NCBI GenBank assembly: GCA_026413225.1
Contig: CM048552.1
Span: 81,817,001-81,881,000 of the forward strand
Source of the DNA: Otis tarda
Taxonomy: Eukaryota; Chordata; Aves; Otidiformes; Otididae
DNA: 64,000 nt
Direction of reading: 5' to 3'
The position numbers and the translations under genes are program-made. The notes below the pieces were generated by a model. The model searched no databases, was not told the origin of the DNA, and was given only the letters and a program-made list of their open reading frames with translations. This document shows positions 39,401 through 51,400 of this stretch, one piece after another; the stretch's first letter is position 1; each line of letters opens with the position of its first letter.

Positions 39401-42400
39401 AGGACATAAACATAGAAACAGCAATTCAGTGGGTGCCTTGTGGCCATCTAACTGATTATATAAAAAAACTGGCCATCACAGTAATGCCTGAATGTAAGGA
39501 AACTGAATTTCAGTATTCTTACTGCATCTATTTTCATACTTATGATGGTTGCTGGCAAATCTTGTTTTGGGGTTACTTGCTGTGTTTATCTTTTTGCCTT
39601 TACTAAATGTGTGTGTGCATGAGTATGTAAATTCTCATTACCTACTAATTACCAGAAATATTCTCAGTTCATCACAACATTCAGAGGTAAGGCTGGACCC
39701 TGCCTCAGAGCAAAAGCCATGATCTTCTTTTAAGTACTATCTGGGCAGAGCTGTAAGTCAGTAAAAGTGCTGTAGAATTACAACCTACCTATTGCTCACA
39801 GGGTATTTTGGGACCAATGTCATTGCAGAAATCAGGTAATGCTGTCAGTAACAAAGTTTATGCATTCTTTGACTTTTGTGCAGTTTAGACAAACGCCTGT
39901 ATTTTTCATGTAGGGATTCTCACGTTCTAACACACACGCAAAAAACTTCTTACAGCCTAAGTCACATTTTAAAGTAAGCAACCTGTATTTTGGTGACCAC
40001 CACTTAAAAGACCGGATAAGGGAGTGAGATAGCTAAAAGATGTCTGTTTCTTTTTCAGACCCTGTCAGAGAATGTATAGATGAGGATGGAAACAAAAGGA
40101 AAGTAAGTATGCTGCCTGGGTCATGCATCTGACTTTCAAGTTACAAAGTTCATGCAGAACCATGAATACCTTCACAGATAATCTGAAACAAAAAGTGTTG
40201 GACAATATTAAGTATTAAGAGTTATTTAGGAGGAGGAAAATGTTGGCTTTTAACTGGTGGGATAACTTTGCACACAAAGGAGATCCCCCTCTAATGACAT
40301 CTGATCTTGCAGTGTGTTGAATATTATTGAAGGCAGTGCAGAGCCAAAACTTGTGACAGTGTGTGTCTACTCTGAGAAAGAAAAATGGATTTCTATTTCC
40401 TGGGCAAGCTAGATATAGCCAAAATAAAGGTGCATGTATAGGGGAAAGTAATGTCATTGTCCAGACCCTTTCCTGCTGCTAAAAGTGTAAGTACCGTGTC
40501 CCTATGAAAATGTTGTAGGAAAATAATTACTGTATAATAGTCACCTCTCTAGGGAAAACCCTCTCTTAAGTTATGACATAAAAGTTCTTAGTGTTTGTTT
40601 GCAGAAAAGCTTGTATTAATCCTGAGAAAATGCACAGAAATGTTAGTAAACCTGTCTCATCTCTCTAAAGTGTTCCACTCTAGGAAAGAAATGATGTATG
40701 TGTTATAAATGGTTCAGTTCCTTCATCTCAGGTGAAATGCCAATGTTTCTGAGTTATATGATAATTCATGCATTTAAAATATTAGCATAAGCTTGTTACA
40801 TGTTTTCTAGTAGGGGTCAGTTATGAGTTCTACTCTAGGATTTATCTTGAATTTCCAGTGCATTAAAAATATTCCTTTGATTTTTTTCCCTTGTGAAGAC
40901 ATGGCTGTAAGGAAGGATACGGCTAAGAAAGAAATACTTATGAATTGTCTAGGCACAGGAAATATACTTCTATCAAAGCTGCCTTACACATTTGTCTTCA
41001 GTCATCTGGTCAGAACACAGAAAGACTTTAGCTAGATCAGACACTAAGTATATTCTGGTGGCTTTGAGGTTGACAACATAATTAAGGAAAAAACAGCAAA
41101 CAAAAACTAAAAAACTAAACTTGAAAAACTTTCTTAATTAAAAGAAAAAAAATAATCAGATTCTTGTTTATTAATTTGAATTACATGTGTTCAGGCATCT
41201 GGGCTCCTAGAAGCAGACACAGGTACATGTAGATAAGTGCTGGAAAGGTTAAACTTGAATTTCAGACATGTCAGGTTTCATTTTTTTTGGTGATATATTT
41301 TTTGGTCCATATAAAAATGAACCACATTTTCAAATGGCAGCCATCAGTGGGATTCTGTGTTACCTCTTCTGTTAGCAAGAAAAAAAAAGAGTTTTAGAAG
41401 ACACTGCCAACATAGTAGCCATTGCCTTTTGGAGCAGGCTGTTGAGCATCTTGTGGTGTCTACAGGACACTGTGGAAGTGTTCTGCCTCTGGTGTTCAGC
41501 ACGCACACTCTGAACTCCTCTGCTGCCTCTCTGGCAGTAATGTGCCATCATTGGCCTGTTACCCTCTTTAGTCCACAAATCCACAGGGATGAAGAATCAA
41601 GACTCTTTCCTAATTCAGAAAACATACTCTTACATTGGATCAGTAATATTTCGAGCATTACTCAGAGACTTACTGCAGGAGGCTCAGTTCCCCAAGTGGG
41701 ATGTCTGACATGCACCTGGAGATTGTGGGAACTGATCTCACAGTTTGCAAGGAAATCAGAGTTCTCAGGATCAAAAATCTCAGCCTAAACCCTATCAGTA
41801 CCATGAGTGATATGATTTGTTATATTTTTTTGTGTTATTACCTCTACCCTGGAAATAACTGTTGAAGGAAGATTCATGGTTAAGGTCACTGTTAGCAGCA
41901 GAAGGACGGGAGATCAAATGTAGTAGGTCAGGCCACAAATCCATTCAACTCCTTGTATTATGTGGCCAAAAATAGAATTCAAGGAAGAATGTAAGTAAGT
42001 ATATATGAAAATTCCCTGAACTGTCCTAGCCTTGAACAATTTGTGACTTAGGGACACCCTGGGCTGCGAGTGGCACCTTTTTGAGTCTGACAGTGCTTAA
42101 TAGTTTTCTCCTCCGTGAATTTGTTCAGTCATTCTTTCAATTAATGTAAATTTTTAGTACTGATCATATCCAGTGGCAAGGAATTCCAGTAGTGCTATAT
42201 ACAGTCTGTGTAAAGAACTGTGCTATATACAGGCTGTGTTTTAATATTTGAACTTGTCAGCTGTCAGAATATGTGAATGATTATTATAGATTAAGGTTTG
42301 GTTTTTTTTTAATGTAGTTAATTTTAATCACTAGTTTTGTTTTGAAGATTTTAAGCAGGTATAAAGGTGATAGTAGACGTGTAGGTACTTGTCTTATAAT

Positions 42401-45400
42401 GGTAGCAGTTCATCATGAAGACTACATTTCTAGTCTATGTATGGTGGTAAAAAACAAATTCCTAAACTAGCTGTTTCCCTAACATGACCTTTCTAGTATT
42501 GTTCAGCACTTGGTTTAGAGAAGAACAAACTAACAAACAAAACCCTGACTAAATTAAAAGACGCCAGCTGGTGAAGCTGGTCGAGGTGCGTCGCATTCTC
42601 TCCTGCAGATGTACGGTAAGAGCAAGAGTGTGCAAGTCCAGGTCTGTAGATTCAGAGCTCCCTCAGAGAGGAAGTCTGAGGCTTCCTCCGGCGTGCTGGC
42701 AGGCTCATCGGTTTCAGCAGACTTATCCATTACAATTTAGAAACCTCTGCTTTTGCTTTCCTTTCTGTCCTATTTTTACTCCTACGATTTCATATCAGTT
42801 GGGATTTGGGCTTTCTTTGTCTTTAGAGTCCCTGTGTTTTCCTCTGCACTAGAAATCTCGGCTTTTTTTGGATCCTTCAACTGATATTTTTGTTTTAATT
42901 TAACTTTGATTTTCTTGTCCAGCTCTTAGATGTTTTCCAATAGATGTCCTGTTAAGGAGTGAAATAAAAACAATTAAATATGTATGGAAGCCAGAGGATC
43001 CTTTGCCAGACAGCTGTATATGTACCCCTCCAGGTGCTCCACTTTCAGTGAGCTGTAGGCAAGACAACTATATTTTAAAAACATTCAATTTCTTCTTATC
43101 TAACTTTTTTTTCCATACTTAAAGCTCCTCATGCAACTTTTTTTCAGAGCTTCCTTTAGGCTCACAAGCCTGAAAAGTATTAAGCCACTTTCAGGACAGG
43201 TTGTCTTTTCAAAATCCTGAAACATACAAAGCAGGTCTAGTAAATTAACTCATACTTAATGTGTAAATTTTTATGGCCACAAATCTGGCATTTCTCTTTT
43301 AGACTTGATGGTATCATGTAGCTCAGAGATACAGAACAATACATTCATATCACTATTCTTGGTTTGCACATTAGTGCCAAGAATAGTCTGTGAATTATGT
43401 TGTGGTTATCTAGGTATTTTATCACTTTGCTTGTCTCTTTCATGAGAATGATAAGTAAGCTGAAAAGGAGAGAATCAGAGATGGCCTTGCCCAATAACTA
43501 CCGTCTTTTCTTCTCCACATATTTCTGCTTGTGAATATCAAGAAATGCTATCCAGTTCATGCAACCACTTGTTACTAGTGCTTCTGGACTCCCCTCTGTA
43601 GAGATAGGTCTGGAAAGGGCTGTTTCCCACATTTAGGGGTATTCCTTGGAATGGAGACCTCAGGGATGAACACTGTTTGAAATTCATTGAGCCTATTTAT
43701 GGCCTTTAGATCTTGGTGGGATTGGGGCCGGAGAGCTCCGCTTTTTGCAGATATGAATCTTGAGATATTCCAGATTGTGACTACATCTATTTCTCTGTCA
43801 TTCAGTAGTATGTAATCCTGGTGCCTTAAAAATTAGACTGTCCTTTAGAAGGGCAATAGGACAATATATTTTACATTTTATTTTTAATTTTACAAAACCA
43901 CTATATTTAATAACATTAATCTTGTAAAAGAAAAATTTCCCTTTGGGAAGAGAGGAACTGTTTTAAAGTTTTGGAGTTGTGGATAAAATAACTATAGTAT
44001 TCCACGCCTTTCTAGCTTGGAACAAATATTGTTAATTCCTGCTGTGGCATGACCATCTGTGCTCAGAGCTCCTTCTAAAATAATTATATGACTTACAAAA
44101 CCTAAAGGCTTTGACATTTAAAGAAAAGCTAAGGGGAATTCTTTGTTGACTATACTATCCATGCATGCTGTAGGATGGCTAAACTAACAATAGATAGAGT
44201 TCCAGATGCTTCATTCTGCTGAAACAAAACATCTATTCTAGACTATTATCTTTTGTTTGGAATTTCTCACAATGTTGCTAATTTAAACTTTTTCATCCTC
44301 ATGAAGTCCTTAATATACTGCATTCTATTATTTAATTATCCAAGGCTAATTTGAGTAGTACTGCTGTCAGTGTCACTTAACTTGCTAGCTGTAGGAGCAT
44401 GGCAGCAGCCAAGTTCTGCATTTTTCTCCCCTCCGCCCATGTTCTTTGTTAAATATCTGTGTCTCCCTATCTAGCCTGGTGACAAATGGACATTACCAGA
44501 CCAGTGCCACACTGTGACATGCTTTCCAGGAGATTACACAGTTCTGGAGAGTCACCAAATTAACTGTGAGAGGATGCCAAAACCGGTATGTCACAGCAAT
44601 CTTCCTGCTGTTAAGATTGAAGAAACTTGTGGCTGCCGATGGATGTGTCCATGTGAGTATCTATCTTTGCATGTATGCTCCCCCTCCCCATCACTGGAAA
44701 CGTTTATCAGAAATGTAACACTGAATGGAGCTGCTTAGCCATTGTACACATCAAAGATGATGGAGATGGGACGAATTAATACTATAAACTGGTTAAATAT
44801 AGAGCTAGGTGCATGAGAGTCTCACAGATGCCTGGAATGTGTGATGCTAATTGCAAGTTCAGGGCCACTGCAAGCTTATTTTTTACATTAGCAAGAGTGC
44901 TTTACCAGAGAGTGTTGCACTCTCTTTCCGAAGCTGTGTGAACCAGGAAGGAGGATGTATGGGAGAAAATAGAAATTTATCTAGGCATGCTGTAAGCAAG
45001 TCATGTATTCTTGGTCCATTTCTAGGCTTGAGGGTTTGGCCTGACCTCAATCAAGCACATGTATTAAAGAAACAACAACAACAAATGCTCCCTGCCTCCG
45101 TAAAACCTCACACTGAGTATTTGAGCAGAAACAGTGAACACTGTGTGATTAGTGCCTTAGCTGAGATGACAGGAACAGAAATTAAGTGCACCCACTTGCA
45201 TTTACAGGGTGCAGGGACTTAGCCCTGTGGCTTGTGATCCGTTTGTTGAAAAGACAGACTCTTTAGGAAAATCCCACATATGTGAAGGGAAGACTTGAGA
45301 GAGGAAGAATGATAATTTCAAGACAAAAATGAGCTGGAGCCTCCAGATTGCCTCAGTGCCCAGACAGATACTCTGACAACAGTGAAATGGTGGCAGTCTG

Positions 45401-48400
45401 AGATAAAGGAGGTGGCGGTGCATGGCTGCACATGGTGTGGCGCAGGGCATTGCTCCACAGCTGTCACAAGGAAGAGTACTTAATCGTGGAACAAGGGACA
45501 GGCTCAGCCACTGGACCTTTTGGTGCACCTTAGTCTGGGTTTGGGGACTGAGCTTCACCTCCTCCCTGTGCCAAATAGACTGTAGTCATATGCTCAATTT
45601 CCATAAAAATTAGTCAAGATGTTCGTTTTGAATTAAATGTTCAAAAGATAAGCTCCAGTAACTCTTAAAGGTTCTATCTATTGAAAAGAATGCAGCCCAG
45701 TCATGCATGCTATTACAGCTAAAATTTGCAGAAGTCTCAAAAGCTATAGGTATTATTTTCAACAGTGTTTAAATCCTTTTCAGAGCCTCAAAATTCTCTG
45801 GCTTGATGAATCTCTTTGGCTTTGATGAAGCGTTGAGGACTGTTTTCTGTGAAAATTTCATTTACATCTAAAGTCATGTGATTACTTTTTAAAGTAAATC
45901 AGAACCCTAAATATGCCTTCTTTTTACAATGTATAATCTCAGTTTAAAATATCATCTACAGAACTGATTGTTTTAAGAACAAATATCTTCAAGCACTACT
46001 TGAAATATCTGAGCTGGGTAGGTAGGTTTTGATCCTTGAATTGTTAGACATCTAGAATTTCAACACCCCAACTTTTAGCATTTTCTAAAAGCACATTTGA
46101 TTATCTAAACACTTCAAAGCTAACATTTCTGTTTTGATATAAATATTTCACAAAAGTAGAAAGATTAAATTAAATCATAATAAAATATTTTATGAGATTT
46201 AAAATAAACTCTTAGCGTTATGTACCTATAAAAAGTCCATCTGTAATAATTTTCTTGATCCAAAATACATTGATAGCAACACAAATGCATTACTTCTGAC
46301 ATTTGTTTTGGCATGTGTTTGGCAGAACGTGTCTTCATAAAGAAGTACTGAAAGGATGAAATGAAAATTACCATTCATAGCATTAGTTGATTACCATGGA
46401 AAGACCGATAGTTGACTTAATATTGCTCCTGTTTATCATGAGGTGTTTAGCTCTTTATGATTTCAGTGAGCCATAATATGCAAAATTTAACTTTTGTTTT
46501 TCCCAAGGTAATACAACTTGTGAGGGGAAAAGTGGTAAGTTTTCATATGTTATAAGAGGAGGAAAAAATCCCAACCCTATCCAGTTGATGAAAAACCTAT
46601 GGGTAATGTACCCTTGTTTCAGTGACTACTTAGTAACACCAGGACCATGCTATTTCAACTAAAGCAGCATCCGCAGTAGGTGACAAGGCTGATTCTGATG
46701 CTGTATGTGCTGAAGGTCAGAGCCGAAACTCACAGCAATCAGTAGACTTTAGAGATGAGCATAGCAAAGTAGGTACTTAGCATGAGGTCAGTGTGCTTCA
46801 GCCTCTCTTTATTGTGAATGGAGGCTTTTTAGGGAATCTGTGCTGCAGGAAAATGGCAGTGCACGCTTAATTGACTCTTGATTCAGTGAAGCAGTGTTCA
46901 GCTATTCAGAAAGCTAGAGCACAGTTTCAAGTAATTGCTTGACAGTACAGATGACATGACAAATGCTTTTGCAAAGAGGAAGTACTTCAAAAAGTATTCT
47001 TCTCATGCCATATAACTGAGTTCAGCGAATAGATCCGAAGTTGCACCATAAAGGTGCTTGCTTGCTGATCTAGTTACAAGTTTTATAGCTACATGATTTG
47101 CAACGTGTGATTCATGGCTATTGAGTTTTTTTCTGACTACATTTAAATGGATTGCATTAATACATTTTGTGCTACAGAAATCAACTGAGAACTTTAAAAG
47201 GATTCCCATTATCCTAATAATTTTTTTAGATGTCCATGAATAAAAAAAAAGGTTGAGGCTGCTGCTAGAAGTAGTTTCCCCTTTGTCCAGTGGCCGCGGC
47301 CGGGCCTAAGACAGGCCCGCTGCTGGCCAGGGCTGAGACAGTGGGCAGCAGAATGTTCCATGATAACGCCTCTGCGATAACATATTTAAGAAGGAAAAAC
47401 AGGAGAAAAAAAAAAAAGGGGAGAAGATGTGAAGACGTTGAGCCAGGGCAGAGAGGGGGAGGCGCGAGCCTCATGGGCCTTGCAGGCCTCACCCTCTGGG
47501 GCCTCCCGCTGGGTGGCCGACTGGGCCTGACTCAGCCCAGCACAGCTGCAAGAAGTGGAGAGGAGATGAGATATCCACCTGTCCTGACATGCAGGGCACG
47601 AGGAATTTGGATGTGAAGAGAATCTGAGAGGTGTCTGCCAGCCTGTTGTAAAGAATTTCTGGTGAGAGGAATAGTTGCAGATGCCAAGGTCAGTGAAGAA
47701 GCAGGGGGAGGAGTAATGCCGCTCCTGGCCAAGAATCCCCTGCAGCCTGTGGTGCAGGCCATGGTGGAGCAGGCTGTCCCCCTGCAGCCCATGGAGGTCA
47801 ACGGAGGAGCAGAGATACACCTGCAGCCTGTGGAGGTCACCACGCTGGGGCAGGTGGATGCCTGAAGGAGGCTGTGGCATGTGGAGGGGGCCTACAGGGA
47901 GTTAATGCCTATATGTCTTGTCTTCACCCCCCCCATCCCCCCCACATTGACTTGCAGGTGTCTGTATAGGAAGTTCATCTCGACATATTGTGACTTTTGA
48001 TGGGCTGAATTTTAAGCTGACTGGCAATTGCTCCTACACCTTGTTTCGAGACGTACAACATGATGTTGAAATTCTCCTCCATGAAGGACCGTGCAGAGCA
48101 ACACCAAAGATGAACTGTATGGACTCCATTGAAGTGAAACATCGTGGTGTATCTGTTCAGCTCTTCAGTGACATGGCAGTAAGCTAAACAGAATGAAGTG
48201 ATCTGTGCATTATCTGCTCATGCTATAAAATTCAGGTTATGATGACAATTTTTGTCCCCTTTATTCAGTTTCTGTTCCCCTTGCAGCCTATTCTTAGGCT
48301 TCTGAGCAAATGCCTTGTTTCAATTTCATGATAAAATCTACATTAACAAGCCAAACACATTTTTCTTGTTCTCCCTGTTGTGCTGGTGTGACGATGTCAA

Positions 48401-51400
48401 AAAACCATGCAATTTGGCAATGTCTCTGTGACGTTTCTGCCAGAAAAGCAGGAATTACAGAGAGGACATACTGCACTCTGGTTCTCTTCTGTTGGCAGAG
48501 GTCCTTTACAAAATGTTATAATTTGGTGCATGGGAGAGCAGTCTTTGCTCTTCACAAACCTATGCGTGACTGACTAGTTGAAGAGCTAGGAAGTTGATTC
48601 TTACCTTGTGTACAGATGGATGTCAGTATTAGATGAAAGGCCAGCTTAGTACATATTATGTCTATTTTATAGTCAGAGAAGTATTCAAATTTAATGTGAC
48701 ATATTTTCTATCTATGGGTTCCTCAGATGTACAGGAGTCAGCTAGCCTGCAAAGGTGATCTCTTCTGACTTGCATGTAGCAAAATAGGATGGACCAAAAT
48801 ACCTGTACCCAGTTCTGCATGGTGATGGACAGCTTTGACATTCACTGAGGTTTATTGATAATCAGAGCCTGCAGTCGGCGTTTTAACTTCATGATGTTAC
48901 ATTGCTAGTCTTTTTCTACGTGATGATGAATACACTATGGAGAAAATGTTGGAAGAGCTGTTGATATAATACACAGAATGAAGGTCGATTAGTTCTGTGC
49001 ATTTTTAGACTCAATAGAAAGTTTCAGCTTGCAAAATTGATTCATATGTCCAGATTCAGTTAGATCTTCAAGTACTTGTGAAATCAAAATGTGTTTCAAC
49101 TGTAAGATTGGATTGATTTTAATTGCTTCCTAGAACTGATGTGATGATCTTGCCTTTTTGAGAACAGGTGACTGTTAATGGTGAAAGCGTTCAAATTCCC
49201 TATTCTAGCAGTTTGTTTGAAGTCATTGTCTATGGAGCAATAATGCATGGAATCAAGATCTCCCATCTTGGACATAATCTCACATTTACTCCAAGAAACA
49301 ATGAATTTCTTCTTAAACTTAATTCAAAGAGCTTTTCTTCAGGAACAAAAGGACTGTGTGGTAAGTTTGAAAACTAGAGATTTTAACAGCTTCCTACTTG
49401 AGCTTGAACTGATATTTATGTTATTAGAATTTGTGTTGTCCTGACCCTGTAAACTCTCTGGCTGAACTGATTCCCTGTTGTTGGCACATTGCTAACCTAT
49501 GTAGGTTTTTCTAGTATGGCCATCAATGTAACAGCTCATTGACTCCCAGTAATAGAAAGAGCAAGCATAGACATCTCTCATGTTTTACTTATTTCACATT
49601 ATGTTTTCAAGGAGTTGTTTTTTTTTTTAGTGAGGGTTTAGCTTTAGATTCTTACATACAGATTTATGTGAGAGATACATCCTATGCTTGCAGTGAAGGT
49701 GAAAGGTTTGTGAGGTGAACTACTGCCTGGGAGAGTTAATTCTATGATATAATCTATTGTATAGCTTATACCTCTGTGGCATAACCTATACTTCCCATAA
49801 TAACAGAATGGGAAACAAGACCCAGGCTTTTTATGCCCCCATTGATAATAGCTGTAAAGAATATCATTCATGCCTCTTCCCTTTGGCATTCACTGAGCAG
49901 CCTCAAGCAGCTCTGTCTGCCCTGTGCCTATTTTCTCTAGGTTTGTTTTATTAATGACTGTATTCATAGTCTTTCTTCTCCTTTTACTCACCCTCCTAGG
50001 AGTGTGTGACCAAAACCATGTCAATGACTTCACGTTACATGATGGCTCTGTAACTCCTGAGAGCAGTGTGTTTATTCAAGACTGGACAGTGGAAGAGCCA
50101 GGGAAGATCTGTGAAACCCGGAGAGAAGACAGATGCTCTGAGCATGCCACAAGCCACTGCCACCTTCTGCTCTCCGATCAGTTTGCAGAGTGCCACAGGG
50201 TAATCCCCCCCAACATGTTCTATGAGGCCTGTGCAGAGAGCAGCTGCTATGAGGATGAAGCCTGCGAGATGATAACTTCCTACGTGCACATCTGCAGAGA
50301 GAACGGGGTCTGCGTAGACTGGAGAACACCTGAACTTTGTCGTAAGGGGTTTACTCTGTGTTAAAATTGATGCGGAAACTGTCTAACTCGGTGATGGTGG
50401 TGACAATGACCATTTTGTCAGTGTAATATTACTTTTTGAATACTGTGTGGGCAAAAGTTCCAGATAAAGTTTCCCATATAAGTGGTTTTACAGATCTGAT
50501 AAATGGTTTGTAATCCACTAAGTTTCATACTATGGAAAAACTGTTTTTTAGTAAACTTATAGCTAGTAAAATGCAAGGTAGTTATGCAGGGCTAGAGGGA
50601 TAATCTATGAAGTAAAAATACTGTGAAAGCTGTGCACTGGCAAACACAGCTATGTGATTGTGTCTGACTGCAGCCACCGAACCAGCATGGGTCCAGGTTT
50701 GGACCGAGCGGCAGCTCTGATTCTACCAGTCATTTTTAGCTGCAGATATTATTGCTTTCGTATGGACATTGGAAGTTCTGGACAAGGCAGACAGGGGAGT
50801 TCATAATTTGGAGTAGTGGAACTGCTGCCCAACCTGTCACCATTGTAGCTACCAGTGGCACAAAATAAGACTTTCCTCTGTAATAGTTTCTGCAAATTCC
50901 CTATGTTTCCACCAGAGGCTGAATCTTTCAGGCCGTGATGGAAGAGCCAGTGTGATTTTAAGTTTCTGCTGCAATGAAAAATGAGGAAAGAACCATTCTC
51001 TCAGTGGTGCATTTTCTTGCCAGAATATGCCATCTACACTGATCAAACCAGATGTAATTTACTTTACAAATCCAGTTCTCCTTCTGGCTTTGTTTTGCTT
51101 GTGTTTTGGACGTGAAGAATTTGTGTTGTGAGAAAGCAGTATAGAGGATATGAGCCTTGCAAATTGCCCAGAGGCCAACAGAAGCAGGACAAGCGTGCCA
51201 GTGCTAAATTCAGATGGTTGTTGCTTTGTATATCTACTCCCCTAAATTCTTATAGACATAAGATCTTCTACCCTATCTTTTTTTTTTAAATATTTTTTTT
51301 TCTACTGACAGCCTTATTACGAGGCATACCTAAAAATGTGCCAAAATGCAACATATAGTTAAGTACAAATAAGTAACTCTTGAGGTGCCTTATTGAGCAC

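Larger units (their letters stand above)
44653..47957 (+). other. VWF intron 34
   Basis: 3.3-kb intron with two notable contents: a phase-compatible candidate microexon (46508-46534) and a truncated LTR (47253-47895) that ends about 62 bp before exon 35. The last 40 bp include two C-runs (C8 and C7) before acttgcag. Confidence 0.85.

Noticed and set aside
47386..47880. 164-codon open frame on the - strand
   Set aside because: Same explanation: the frame belongs to the truncated LTR copy and parallels frames in the other copy.
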